Source of the DNA: Clostridiaceae bacterium
Lineage (GTDB): Bacteria > Bacillota > Clostridia > Acetivibrionales > DTU013
Assembly (NCBI GenBank): GCA_012519745.1
Contig: JAAYPO010000062.1
Span: 1 to 64,000 of the forward strand
Reading direction: 5' to 3'
Length of the DNA: 64,000 nucleotides
Shown here: positions 43,938-54,200 of the stretch, piece by piece
How the letters are laid out: each line of letters starts with the position of its first letter
Numbering within the stretch: the first letter of the stretch is position 1
The notes under the pieces: generated by a model
Seen by the model: the letters and a program-made list of their open reading frames with translations, nothing else
Databases searched by the model: none
Told to the model about the DNA's origin: nothing
Translations under genes and position numbers: made by a program

Positions 43938-45110
43938 ATGGGAAAAAAGAAGCTCAACGTCGCAATGATAGGCGGCGGATTTATGGGAAAAGCCCACAGC
44001 AATGCATGGCGCAGGGTCGGTGAATTCTTCGATACTGACTATGAGATCGTATTGAAGGTAATCGCAGGCAACAAGACCCCCCTGGAAGACTTTGCAAAGC
44101 GCTGGGGCTATGAAGAAGTGACATATGACTGGCGCAGTGTAATGGAACGGGACGACATAGATATCGTTGACATCGGAACACCTACCTTTGAGCACAAGGA
44201 AATGTCGATTGCCGCTGCTAAAGCAGGCAAACACATAGTTTGTGAAAAACCCTTCACACTCACCTATGACGATGCAAAGGAAATGGTGGAAGCAGTTGAA
44301 AAAGCCGGCGTGGTCCATTATCTGAACCACAACTACAGAAAGGCTCCGGCCGTATCTTATGCAAAGCAGCTCATCGATGAAGGCAGGATAGGGACTGTGT
44401 ATCATTGGCGGGGCGCATACCTGCAGGACTGGATAACAGACCCGAACTTCCCGCTCTCATGGCAGCTGCAAAGGGATAAAGCAGGGGGAGGCCCGTTGTT
44501 TGACCTTTCATCCCACGCGGTGGATCTGGCCCGCTTTTTGATAGGAGAACCTGAAGCTGTCACTGCAGTCAATAAGACGTTCATTAAGAAACGTCCGCTG
44601 CCAGGTGCAGGGGCTACGGCATTTACAGCAGGTACGGGCGCGAGTACGACAGAGATGGGCGATGTCGAGGTGGATGATGCATCCTTTGCAATAGCCGAGT
44701 TTGAAAACGGTGCTCTGGGCAGCATCGAGTCATCGAGATTTGCAGTGGGAAGAAAGAATTACAACGATTTTGAGCTCTATGGCAGCAAGGGAGCATTGAG
44801 GTTCAATCTGGAGCGCATGAATGAGCTCGAGTTCTTCGACTTCACTGAAAAAGGCAGAGAACAGGGTTACCGCAGGATACTTGTAACCGAAGCGGATCAT
44901 CCCTATCTGTCGGCATGGTGGCCCTCCGGGCATATAATCGGTTACGAGCACACATTTGTCAATGCATTCTATGACTTCCTAAATGCAGTAGCAGGCAAAG
45001 GCGTGATCAAGCCCGACTTCCATGACGGAGCTCAGATAATACGCATTCTTGAAGCGATTCGCAAGTCCAGTGACGAAGGACGCAGAGTCACCATAGACGA
45101 AATAAAATAG
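43938..45110 (+). CDS. Second Gfo/Idh/MocA-family oxidoreductase
   Basis: A 390-residue dehydrogenase. The Rossmann motif is VAMIGGGFMGKAHSNAW, the active-site Lys lies in IVCEKPFTLTYDDAKEM and the substrate-side motif is DLSSHAVDLARFLIGE with Asp and His. The long second domain (about 170-340) is typical of the longer members of this family. It differs from the dehydrogenase at 34238, so the pathway has two separate redox steps, perhaps one oxidising and one reducing. ATG 43938 with CAGGAGG seven bases upstream is clearly better than the upstream start at 43890. Confidence 0.92.
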   Translation: MGKKKLNVAMIGGGFMGKAHSNAWRRVGEFFDTDYEIVLKVIAGNKTPLEDFAKRWGYEEVTYDWRSVMERDDIDIVDIGTPTFEHKEMSIAAAKAGKHIVCEKPFTLTYDDAKEMVEAVEKAGVVHYLNHNYRKAPAVSYAKQLIDEGRIGTVYHWRGAYLQDWITDPNFPLSWQLQRDKAGGGPLFDLSSHAVDLARFLIGEPEAVTAVNKTFIKKRPLPGAGATAFTAGTGASTTEMGDVEVDDASFAIAEFENGALGSIESSRFAVGRKNYNDFELYGSKGALRFNLERMNELEFFDFTEKGREQGYRRILVTEADHPYLSAWWPSGHIIGYEHTFVNAFYDFLNAVAGKGVIKPDFHDGAQIIRILEAIRKSSDEGRRVTIDEIK

Positions 45111-45205
45111 CGAACAGGGTATACAGTAAGAAATGTAACAGGATATGCAGCATAGACGCAGCAATAGATACATCAGCAACTGAATAACAACACAGGACTG
45201 AATCA

Positions 45206-45236
45206 AATGAAGGCGCATCAATGATGCGCCTTCATT
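45206..45236 (+). terminator. Terminator at the end of the sugar regulon
   Basis: AATGAAGGCGCATCA (45206-45220) and TGATGCGCCTTCATT (45222-45236) form a perfect long stem with a tiny loop, then a moderately T-rich stretch. Confidence 0.75.
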
Positions 45237-45274
45237 GTATTTCATTGTGTCGGCCAGGCTTCTTGTTATTTCTA

Positions 45275-45303
45275 TTGATTATTTTTGCAGAAAAAGCTAT
45301 AAT
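45275..45303 (+). promoter_or_regulatory. Promoter of the acyl-CoA ligase gene
   Basis: TTGATT (45275-45280), 17 bases, TATAAT (45298-45303). The -10 box lies inside the left arm of the inverted repeat 45296-45356. Confidence 0.7.
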
Positions 45304-45356
45304 GTTATTACTAAGACATATCACCAGGTCATATAATTAAGTAATAACATTATAGC
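45296..45356. repeat. 17-base perfect inverted repeat at the acyl-CoA ligase promoter
   Basis: GCTATAATGTTATTACT (45296-45312) is exactly inverted as AGTAATAACATTATAGC (45340-45356) with a 27-base spacer. Each arm also contains an internal TAAT-x3-ATTA palindrome. The left arm covers the -10 box, so it could be a pair of operator sites for a repressor (fatty-acid type regulators use such palindromes) or an RNA hairpin in the leader. Confidence 0.7.
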
Positions 45357-45405
45357 AAAGCCAAAGCTGTGAGTTTCTGATTCGTACCAAGTAATGGAGG
45401 GTGTT

Positions 45406-47241
45406 ATGATGACAGGTATCGAAATAATTGCAGAGAATGGAAGAAGGACAGTAAGAGGACTCGGATATTATGAGCCCAGAGTTGTCAAAGATATCAGAGA
45501 GCTTGTCAGAGGAAGTGCTGAAAGGTATGGCGAGAAGCCTGCCTTCAAGATAAAAGACAAGCAGGGCATCATAAAAGGTAAAACATACAGGGAGCTGGCT
45601 TCAGATGTTGATTGTCTCGGAACTGCTCTGGTATCTCTCGGTCTCAGAGATCCTCGGATGTCTATAATTGGAGAGAACCGATATGAATGGGCAGTGTCCT
45701 ATTTTGCCATTGTCAACGGCACAGGGATCGCTGTGCCCCTCGACAAGTATCTGCCCCAGAACGAAGCGGAGAACCTTATTGCCAGGGGCAGGGTAGAAGT
45801 GATCTTCTACAGCCCGGCATATCATGGGATGATGCTTGATATCGCTGCGAAAAACCCAGGCATGAAATATTTCATTTGTATGGAAAGAAGCAGTGATAAT
45901 ACTGCGGACGATCCCAGGTTCATAGCACTGCCCGATCTTATAGAGCAAGGCAGGAAGCTGCTGGATGACGGCTGCAGATCCTTTATAGACGCAGAAATTG
46001 ACAGGGAAAGGATGTCTGTACTGTTGTTCACCTCAGGTACGACGAGTATGTCAAAAGGAGTAATGCTGTCCCATGCGAATCTGGCAGCCAATGTGACATC
46101 CATAACTACAGTGATAAAGGTGTATCCAACCGATACACACCTTTCACTGCTCCCTTACCATCACACCTTTGAGAATACCGTGGGATTGATGTTCATGCTG
46201 CACAGCGGTGTTTGCATAGCATACTGTGATGGTATCAAGCACATCGTCCAGAATTTAAAGGAGTATAATGTTACGATCCTGGTGGCAGTACCTGCTATTT
46301 TTGAAGCGATGTACAGAAAGCTGCAAGAGGGTATCAGGAAATCCGGGAAGGAAAAGCTGTTAAACACAATGATAAAGGTGTCGGATGCGCTCAGGGCTGT
46401 AGGGATAGACCTTAGGAGAAAGCTTTTTAAGAGTGTTTTTGCGCAACTGGGACCCGGTCTGAGGGTAGCAGTATCAGGTGCTGCAGCCCTTGACAGGGAA
46501 GTGGTCATTGGTTTTGACAAAATAGGCTTCAGATTGCTTCAGGGATATGGACTTACTGAGGCAGCACCTGTTATCGCGACAAACAATGATCATATCAATG
46601 TGCCTGGAACTATAGGATATCCGATGCACGGTATCGAAGTGGCCATAGATTCGCCTGATGAGAACGGGATCGGAGAAATAATATCACAGGGCGGCAATGT
46701 CATGATCGGCTATTACGAGGATCCAGCCGCAACAGATGATTCCTTTACTGAGGACGGCTGGCTCAGGACAGGTGATATTGGGTATATCGATGAAAAAGGG
46801 CTCATCAGGATAACCGGCCGGGCTAAATCCATGATAGTGCTGAGCAATGGTAAAAAGGCATTCCCTGAGGAATATGAAATACAGCTCAACAATATCCCAG
46901 GTGTCAAGGACTCATTTGTCTGGGGGAATACTGCACCTGATGGAGATGTGCAGATCTGCGCGAAGCTGGTCGTCGACAAGGATAACGCAGGTGACGGCAA
47001 GGGTGGTCTTCTGCCGGAAAAGGAGCTTGCGGCGAGGTTTGAGGCAGCTATTAGGGATATCAATAAAACTGTGCCCCAGTATAAGGTGATACGTTACTTT
47101 GTGATGACTGAGGAGGAGCTTGTAAAGGCTAACGGGATCAAGACCAAGAGGCACATCGAGCAGGATAAGGTCAGGAAAATGCTGGCGGAAGCCGGTGTTG
47201 AAATGCGAAGGGTCAGCGGACGATTTATTGAGAGACTGTGA
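45406..47241 (+). CDS. AMP-forming acyl-CoA synthetase (long-chain fatty acid-CoA ligase type)
   Basis: A 611-residue adenylate-forming enzyme that activates a carboxylic acid with ATP and joins it to CoA. The AMP-binding P-loop is LLFTSGTTSMSKGVMLSHAN, followed by YGLTEAAPVIATN, GWLRTGDIGYID and the hinge GRAKSMIVLSNGKKAFPEE. The length and motif forms suit long-chain acyl substrates, but related proteins use aryl or short-chain acids. ATG 45406, with GGAGG at 45396-45400, is preferred over 45394. It is monocistronic, with a promoter overlapped by a long inverted repeat. Confidence 0.92.
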   Translation: MMTGIEIIAENGRRTVRGLGYYEPRVVKDIRELVRGSAERYGEKPAFKIKDKQGIIKGKTYRELASDVDCLGTALVSLGLRDPRMSIIGENRYEWAVSYFAIVNGTGIAVPLDKYLPQNEAENLIARGRVEVIFYSPAYHGMMLDIAAKNPGMKYFICMERSSDNTADDPRFIALPDLIEQGRKLLDDGCRSFIDAEIDRERMSVLLFTSGTTSMSKGVMLSHANLAANVTSITTVIKVYPTDTHLSLLPYHHTFENTVGLMFMLHSGVCIAYCDGIKHIVQNLKEYNVTILVAVPAIFEAMYRKLQEGIRKSGKEKLLNTMIKVSDALRAVGIDLRRKLFKSVFAQLGPGLRVAVSGAAALDREVVIGFDKIGFRLLQGYGLTEAAPVIATNNDHINVPGTIGYPMHGIEVAIDSPDENGIGEIISQGGNVMIGYYEDPAATDDSFTEDGWLRTGDIGYIDEKGLIRITGRAKSMIVLSNGKKAFPEEYEIQLNNIPGVKDSFVWGNTAPDGDVQICAKLVVDKDNAGDGKGGLLPEKELAARFEAAIRDINKTVPQYKVIRYFVMTEEELVKANGIKTKRHIEQDKVRKMLAEAGVEMRRVSGRFIERL

Positions 47242-47287
47242 AACCAGTATCGGCCATTGGAGATCAGAAAAAGCGGGACAGCCGGCG

Positions 47288-47316
47288 TTGACATTTAGCT
47301 TTCATGACAATAAAAT
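47288..47316 (+). promoter_or_regulatory. Promoter of the PfkB-family kinase gene
   Basis: TTGACA (47288-47293), 17 bases, TAAAAT (47311-47316), 40 bases before the ATG at 47356. Confidence 0.7.
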
Positions 47317-47355
47317 GAATACGAATAACGAACAAAGCTAAAGCAGAGGTATGGC

Positions 47356-48288
47356 ATGATATATACAGTTACGCTGAATCCTGCGGTGGACAAAACTGTG
47401 GAGATAAACGATTTCTCAGCGGGGAAGGTCAACAGGGTATCATCCGTCAGGCTTGATGCCGGAGGCAAAGGCATCAATGTATCAAAAGTGATATCGAGCC
47501 TTGGCGGCAGGAGCATTGCCATGGGCATACTCGGAGGTGCCTCCGGAGGCTTTATAAAGGATTACCTGGATTGCCGGGGAATAGACAGTGATTTTGTGTT
47601 CATTGATGAAGAAACCAGAACAAACCTAAAGGTCGTGGACAGCCTCAAGGGTACCAATACCGATATCAATGAACCCGGTCCGCTTGTGAACAGCGATGAT
47701 CTCGATATGCTGCTTCAAAAACTTCTTGACAGAGTAAGGGAAGATTCCATCGTAGTCTTTTCGGGAAGTGTGCCGGACAACCTGGATAAAACGATATATG
47801 CCCGCTGGATCGGTGAGATAAAGGAAAAGGGTGCGGCAACAATACTTGATGCTGACAGAGAGCTGCTGAAGAACGGCATCAAAGCAGGCCCATATCTGGT
47901 TAAACCGAACATATATGAACTAGGGGAGATTTTCGATACTGCCATAGAGGAAGCAGAACAAGCTGAAAGATATGCAAGGCAGCTTGTAGTGGATTTCGGG
48001 ATAGAGCTGGCAGCGGTTTCACTTGGTGAAAAGGGCGCTCTTTATGTGGATAAAAAAAGGTCACTGCTGGCTCACGGCATAAAAGTGGATGTGAAGAGCA
48101 CTGTCGGGGCAGGAGACGCATTGGTGGCTGCTCTTGCATATTCCATTGATACGAAGGCTGGATTTGAGGCGGCTGCCAGACTGGCGACGGCCTGTTCTGC
48201 GGCTAATGTCACCACAGCCGGCACCCAGGCCGCCGATTGGTCATTGATCGATGATCTGCAAGAACGAGTCGTGCTTGAGTATTTGTAA
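47356..48288 (+). CDS. 1-phosphofructokinase-family sugar-phosphate kinase
   Basis: A 310-residue PfkB-fold kinase of the FruK/LacC branch: the start MIYTVTLNPAVDKTVEI, the DAGGKGINVSKVISSLGG motif and the catalytic-base motif STVGAGDALVAALAY near residue 258. Members phosphorylate fructose 1-phosphate or tagatose 6-phosphate, the second step of PTS-type sugar use. No PTS fructose permease or repressor is adjacent, which is unusual for fruK, so the substrate is uncertain. It has its own promoter. Confidence 0.88.
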   Translation: MIYTVTLNPAVDKTVEINDFSAGKVNRVSSVRLDAGGKGINVSKVISSLGGRSIAMGILGGASGGFIKDYLDCRGIDSDFVFIDEETRTNLKVVDSLKGTNTDINEPGPLVNSDDLDMLLQKLLDRVREDSIVVFSGSVPDNLDKTIYARWIGEIKEKGAATILDADRELLKNGIKAGPYLVKPNIYELGEIFDTAIEEAEQAERYARQLVVDFGIELAAVSLGEKGALYVDKKRSLLAHGIKVDVKSTVGAGDALVAALAYSIDTKAGFEAAARLATACSAANVTTAGTQAADWSLIDDLQERVVLEYL

Positions 48289-48344
48289 TGTATGTCTCTG
48301 CTTACTGCGCATCAGCCGCGGTGATCTCAGCCGTATAATTGAAG

Positions 48345-49730
48345 CTACATCCTGCGGGCAGCTTCGTAGGCCAGGTCGGAACGCTCGCATTCTTCGTCGG
48401 TCAAGGTGAGCTGATAGCACAGCGGACTGCCCTTCATCCTCTCAGAGGCGAAGCTCAGACCGTTGGTCCGAATGTCCAGGAAGGGGTGGTCGATCTGCTC
48501 CGGGTCTCCAATCAGAACGATCTTGGTGTTTTTGCCTGCTCGGGTGATGATCCCCTTCACCTGCTTTGGCGTCAGGTTTTGGGCCTCATCGATTATGACC
48601 CACTGCTTTACGATGGAACGGCCTCTTATAAAAGCAATAGCCTCTGCACTGATCACCTTTCTGTCAAAAAGCTCATCTATCTTGTCCTTTAGCTCTTTCT
48701 CGCTGGTGTAGCGCTCGCTTTCATCTGCATCCACCAACACTTCCAGGTTGTCTATGACAGGGCGCAGGAATGGTGCGATTTTTTCCTGTTCCGTACCTGG
48801 AAGGAAGCCGATATCCTCATCAAGCTTAACATTGGGACGGCACACGAGTATTTTTCTGTATGGCGGATCGCGGTCGCCCAGTATCTTTTGAAGACCTACT
48901 GCAAGAGAGTAAAAAGTCTTTGCCGTTCCTGCAGGACCTTTGGCTATCACAAGGGGCGCTTTTTGGGCGTCCATCATCAAGGCCTCCTGGAAAAATTTCT
49001 GACCGGCGTTTCTTGGTGTTATTCCAAAGGGGTGCTCATGTGCGAAATTCAGAGGTACGATCTCCCTGCCGTCAAATCTGGCAAGGGCTGTCTGTTTTTC
49101 ATTTGAGACCGAGTGTATCACCAGGAACTGATTGGTGACCAGTTCGGCGGGGACATTTTGGTTTGTTGCCGTGTTGAAGCAGAAAACATCTTCAGCAAGC
49201 AGCCTTGACTTGCTATAGAACTCATCCAGCTTCTGTGCGTCAGTATAAACGTCAAGGCGTCCCTTGTACTGCTCATCATAAACAGGGGCTTGCTCATTGA
49301 AAAAGTCCTGTGCCGTTATTCCGAGGACGTCTGCCTTGATCCTTGCAAACACGTCCTTGGATATCAAAAATACTCTTTCTCCTTTTTCGTGGAGGCCTTT
49401 GCAAACCTTCAGGATCCTGTTGTCATTGACATTGCCGACCCAGCTTTCCGGCAGCTTTACTTCCTGATAGTTCATCTCGATCCTGAGAGTACCGCCGTTA
49501 TCCAGCATGATGCCGTTGTTCAGGTTGCCCTTTTCCCTCAGCCCGTCGATTATCCTGGCGACCTGCCTGGCATTGGCACCCAGCTCTGAGTTGTCTTTCT
49601 TGAATTTGTCGAGTTCTTCAAGTACGACTTCAGGTATGACGACGATGTTATCGTCGAAGGTGAAGAGTGAATAAGGAGTTTGCAGCAATACATTGGTGTC
49701 CAGGACAAACGTTTTTTTCGTGTTCTTCAT
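48345..49730 (-). CDS. PIN-PhoH family RNA-metabolism ATPase
   Basis: A 461-residue fusion of an N-terminal PIN nuclease domain (about residues 1-140: FVLDTNVLLQTPYSL, IPEVVLEELDKFKKD) and a C-terminal PhoH ATPase/helicase domain. The latter has Walker A KGPAGTAKTFYSLAVG near residue 258 and Walker B WVIIDEAQNLTPKQVKG, with the GDPEQID motif after it. It matches Bacillus YlaK-type PhoH2 proteins, which unwind and cleave RNA. CAGGAGTGATTACTG precedes the ATG. It converges with the sugar kinase gene; a terminator is not evident in the 56-base gap. Confidence 0.94.
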   Translation of the reverse strand: MKNTKKTFVLDTNVLLQTPYSLFTFDDNIVVIPEVVLEELDKFKKDNSELGANARQVARIIDGLREKGNLNNGIMLDNGGTLRIEMNYQEVKLPESWVGNVNDNRILKVCKGLHEKGERVFLISKDVFARIKADVLGITAQDFFNEQAPVYDEQYKGRLDVYTDAQKLDEFYSKSRLLAEDVFCFNTATNQNVPAELVTNQFLVIHSVSNEKQTALARFDGREIVPLNFAHEHPFGITPRNAGQKFFQEALMMDAQKAPLVIAKGPAGTAKTFYSLAVGLQKILGDRDPPYRKILVCRPNVKLDEDIGFLPGTEQEKIAPFLRPVIDNLEVLVDADESERYTSEKELKDKIDELFDRKVISAEAIAFIRGRSIVKQWVIIDEAQNLTPKQVKGIITRAGKNTKIVLIGDPEQIDHPFLDIRTNGLSFASERMKGSPLCYQLTLTDEECERSDLAYEAARRM

Positions 49731-50024
49731 CAGTAATCACTCCTGTTTGATCTTAAGTTGTGAAAAACTGCATTGGTAAACACCTGGATGTCTAGGGATG
49801 AAAACCTGCTTATATTCAGATTATACCATATGAAATTGCATGTATATAGTAGATTTAACATTTATGATACAACAAACGAAACCGGATATGCCGGAGTGTG
49901 ATGCAGAAAACTTGAACCGCAGCCAATTCCGGGGAAATAATTCACATGTATCACATGCTTTAATTTCCCCGAATTTTCATATATACTAATAGGACAGCAT
50001 CTCATGAAACGGTGATTCGAGCGT
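49731..50024. other. Divergent intergenic region, PhoH and EamA genes
   Basis: The 294-base gap shows TATAAT on the minus strand near 49820-49830 as a possible PhoH -10 box, and TATACT at 49981-49986 as a possible rightward -10, both without strong -35 boxes. CGGGGAAAT (49930-49938) is inverted at 49963-49971 with a 24-base spacer, a possible regulatory site. Confidence 0.35.
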
Positions 50025-50894
50025 ATGAAAACTGTAGTAAATGAAAGAACGAAATCGATAGTATTTCTTGTTATAACTGCCACCATGTGGAGCCTTGGCG
50101 GACTTCTCATAAAATCTGTAGATACCAACCCGATGGCAATAGCAGGTGTGAGAAGCGGCATATCCGCTGTTATAATACTGGCAGCTACAGGCAAGCCGAA
50201 GCTTAACTGGTCATTTGCACAGATCGGCGCAGCATTGTCCTATACCGGATTGGTACTGCTGTTTGTGGCGGCTACAAAGAATACTACAGCTGCAAATGCG
50301 ATCCTGATACAATACACGGCTCCGGTCTATGTGGCTCTTTTGAGCGCCTGGTTCCTCAAGGAGAAGGTCAAGCTGCTGGACTGGCTGACGATTGGCATTG
50401 TTATGGGCGGAATGATCCTGTTTTTTGTAGATGAACTGAGCATGGCAGGAGTATTTGGAAATCTGCTTGCTGCAGGCAGCGGAATCTGCTTTGCCTTCTT
50501 TACCGTGTTTATGCGCATGCAAAAGGAAGGCTCACCGATCGAATCCGTACTATTAGGAAACATAATCACCGCTCTTATAGGGATACCATTTATATTCACT
50601 GATATACCCGGAACTGCAGGATGGATAAATCTTGTGGTACTGGGGGTAATACAATTGGGACTCCCCTATATACTGTACTCTATGGCTATAAAGCATGTCA
50701 CTGCCCTGGAAGCCAGCCTGATACCAGTGATCGAACCAATGCTCAATCCCGTATGGGTCTGGCTGTTCATTGGTGAAGTTCCCGGCCTGTGGGCACTGGT
50801 GGGAGGCGTTATTGTAATGGCTGCGGTCACAATAAGGTGTGTTGTCCCGCTGCGCAATAAAACAGCTGTAATAAAAAGTGATATTAAAGCATGA
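50025..50894 (+). CDS. EamA-family (drug/metabolite transporter) membrane protein
   Basis: A 289-residue transporter with ten predicted helices in two EamA repeats. The first repeat ends with GLVLLFVAATKNTTAANAIL and QYTAPVYVALLSAWFLKEK, the second with ITALEASLIPVIEPMLNPVW and FIGEVPGLWALVGGVIVM; these Pro-Glu helix ends are typical. Family members export metabolites or amino acids. The substrate is unknown. The start ATG 50025 has a weak ribosome site. Confidence 0.9.
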   Translation: MKTVVNERTKSIVFLVITATMWSLGGLLIKSVDTNPMAIAGVRSGISAVIILAATGKPKLNWSFAQIGAALSYTGLVLLFVAATKNTTAANAILIQYTAPVYVALLSAWFLKEKVKLLDWLTIGIVMGGMILFFVDELSMAGVFGNLLAAGSGICFAFFTVFMRMQKEGSPIESVLLGNIITALIGIPFIFTDIPGTAGWINLVVLGVIQLGLPYILYSMAIKHVTALEASLIPVIEPMLNPVWVWLFIGEVPGLWALVGGVIVMAAVTIRCVVPLRNKTAVIKSDIKA

Positions 50895-50920
50895 AGCAGG
50901 ATGTCTTTTTTCGCATAAAA

Positions 50921-50948
50921 AGACCCGGTACCTGTGGATACCGGGTCT
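50921..50948 (-). terminator. Intrinsic terminator of tRNA-Arg (leftward)
   Basis: AGACCCGGTA (50921-50930) pairs perfectly with TACCGGGTCT (50939-50948). On the minus strand the stem is followed by five T residues, so it ends the leftward tRNA transcript; it may also stop the EamA transcript. Confidence 0.85.
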
Positions 50949-50961
50949 TCTGTGATAAATG

Positions 50962-51038
50962 TGGTACGCCCGACACGATTCGAACGTGCGACCTGCGGTT
51001 TAGGAAACCGACGCTCTATCCTGCTGAGCTACGGGCGC
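50962..51038 (-). tRNA. tRNA-Arg (anticodon CCU), CCA encoded
   Basis: On the minus strand the acceptor stem is GCGCCCG paired with CGGGCGT, followed by discriminator A and CCA. The anticodon loop TTCCTAA gives anticodon CCT, which reads AGG. D-stem AGCTCAGCAGGATAGAGC and T-loop GTTCGAATC are normal. Length 77 with CCA. Confidence 0.95.
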
Positions 51039-51056
51039 ATGTATCAACGAAATATA

Positions 51057-51085
51057 ATTTTACAATGATTCGGCCCGTATGTCAA
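51057..51085 (-). promoter_or_regulatory. Promoter of tRNA-Arg (leftward)
   Basis: On the minus strand TTGACA (51085-51080), 17 bases, TAAAAT (51062-51057), 19 bases ahead of the tRNA. Confidence 0.75.
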
Positions 51086-51207
51086 GCCCTTCAAAATAGC
51101 AAACTATGGCACTATCAAGAAGATAAATTTATCATCCAATAGGAGTTGTAAATATTGCGCTGCAATATGCCGATAAACATACTGGAATATGCTTTTGGAG
51201 GGTTATC

Positions 51208-54200
51208 ATGAGTCGTGGGAGAAGACGAAACAGTTCAGACAGGAAGTACTTGTATATCAAGGATCCGGAAAAAATACATTCAGACAAAAGCAACACGGAT
51301 ACCAACAAAATGGTAAGAAGAAATTTCGTCAAGGTGTTTCTATTTTTGTTTGTAATAATGGTCTTTTTCCTGATATATTCACGAATAGCCAACGGCGCAT
51401 CAGACATGGGTCTGAATGCCTACACGCTGAGCCCTGATACGGACACAAAGGTCAGGCTTGAGTGGTCATCCGTCCCCGGAGCAAGGGTCTACCGGCTGTA
51501 TAGGGATGAAGGTGTCGGTGAAGCCGAGATAGCATCTATCGATGTCGACACCGTATTGGATCCGCTGTCATACAATGATACGAATCTAAAACCCGATACA
51601 CAATACGTATATACGATCAGATCATATTCCAACGCAGCAGGAACGCAGTTGCTTGAGGGAGGTACTGATGAGGCATATGTAAGGACTACGGCGATGATCC
51701 GACCTTATGGGCTGCGGGCAGTATATGATATCAATTCCAGGAAAGCGTATCTTACCTGGAACCATTCCACCCTTGCCGGAAGCAGTATAATCTGCCGTTA
51801 CGAGAGCGGCCAACCGATGACTGAGCGGGATGTACCTCAAACGTCATCGGCGGAAGAAAGTGTCTATGGTCCGCACCCTGTGGATTTTGCGGTCAAGACT
51901 AAAGCGGCATTTGCCGGGTATGGAGTATCAGAGGCATCTGATAAGGTGAAGGTAGTACCTATCACAGCGCCCTCAATAAAAGCCGAATACATAAATCAAA
52001 GCACTGTAAAAATATCATGGGATAACAGTAGATACATCAACCTGTTCCAACTGGAAAGTTCAAGGTGGGACGAGGCTGCATCATCATGGGGCAGCTGGAC
52101 AATCACGTCATCATCACTGTCCGGTGCCGGATCGACAAGTACTGTCACTATAGGCGGAAAATACAGATATAGACTGAGCGCCAAGAGCGGAAGCGGCTAT
52201 ACCGGCGTGAGCAACATAACGGAGTACGTCAGCAATCTGGCCGCACCCTCCGATTTGACCGCAAACATCGTTACAAACGGGCGTATAGACCTGTCATGGA
52301 CAAATGGTGCCGGAAATGACGGCAGTCTGCAGGTATGGCGTAAAGCCGGAGGAAGCAAGGACAGCGGTACCTACTCGCTGCTGGATACTTTGAGCAATAG
52401 AGAGAATTCGTATATCGACCTGTTCAGTCTCGTTCCCGGAACAACTTACCATTACAAGGTCAATGCCGTCGATGCTTCCGGTAATTATTCAGACTCTGCT
52501 TATACAGCTATAACCGCTGCTGTCTCTGCCGCTCCTTCATCGCTTCGTGCAAATGTCATTTCAGCCGATGGTATCTCCCTTATTTGGAACGACAATTCAA
52601 ATAATGAAGGAGGCTTCAAAATCGAGAGGTTTGATGAAAGCTCGATGGCATTTTCCGAAATTGCCACTGTTGGTACAAATACAGCAACATATACAGATAC
52701 AGGTGTGGTTTCCGGAGAAACATACATCTATCGGGTCCGTTCATACAATATCATGGGCAATTCCCCATACTCCAATGAAATCATCGTAAACGCCTGGGAT
52801 CCGGCTGCGCCTACCACTCTTACTGTCACACCGGTTTCCTCCACCAGGCTCGATCTGGCGTGGAACTATTCCGGTACCGAAAACTACAATACCATCATCG
52901 AAAGAAAGACCGGAGCGGAAGGTAAATGGGAGTTCCTATACACAACGGCAGCAGGGGTCTTAAAATACAGCGATACAGGCTTGTCACCGAATACAAGAAA
53001 TTTTTACAGGGTCAGAAAAGCATTGGGGACAGGCTCGGCGGGCATTCCATATCCCAATAATGAAATAGGTATCGGAGCCTATACCTATCTTGGCAACATC
53101 CATTTGTCAGGGGATGCATATTCCAATAATACCATACGCCTGAGCTGGTCGGGCAATAATGAAAGAGCAGATATCATCATTGAAAGAAAAATGGCCAACG
53201 GCAGCTTCAGTGCCTTGACCACTGTCGGACCGGACACGAACTACTGGACCGACACCACCGGTCTGGTGCCGGGAGCATCCTATACATATCGGGCAAAGGC
53301 CAGGACGGTGACCAATGAATCATTATATTCGGCTGAACTGACAGTTCGCAATTATTATCTGGAGGCGCCGTCGAACCTTACGATCTCGGTAGATGCCGAC
53401 CAGAATGTCAACCTCAGCTGGCAGGATAACTCCGCTGATGAGACCGGCTTTGAAATATGGAGATATACATACGGGAAAAGCACATATTCCCAATATGCGA
53501 TTGTGGGACAGAACGCCACATCCTTTAAGGATGTCAATGTAGAAAAGGGTGCCCAATATATGTACCTGGTAAGGGCATATGTCACATCGGACGGACTTTA
53601 TTCATCCTTTACGAATTCTGTATCAATGGGAGTGGGTCTGATAAGCCCTCCTGTCAACCTGAACTACAAATACATCTCAGACACCCAGGTATTACTTGAG
53701 TGGACCGACACCTCCGATAATGAGGATGGTTTCAAGATTGAGCGAAGGATCGGGACTGATGGGGTGTGGACTACTTTATACTGGGTCTCGAAGAACCAGA
53801 AATCATATAATGTCACAGGGCTCAATCCCTACACCAACTATTATTTCAGAGTAAGAGCGTACAACAACAGTCTGAATGCTGATTCCGTCAGTGAGGATAT
53901 CCTGGTTTCTTTTGCATCACCCAGGAAGCCCACTAATGTTACAGCAGTTTCAATATCAAGTACTCAGGTCAAATTATCATGGAAGGACAACTCTGATAAC
54001 GAGGAAAAATTCAGGATTTTACGTAGTACCAGGTCAGGCGGCACATTTGCTGCAATTGCTGAAGTCGGCAAAAACATAGTTACATATCTGGACAATACTG
54101 TACGGGCAGATACGAATTATTTTTACAAGGTTGAGGCGGTCAATTCAATAGGCCGCTCCGAAAGCAGCTCTGAGGCAGGTGTAAGGACAAATATTAAAGT

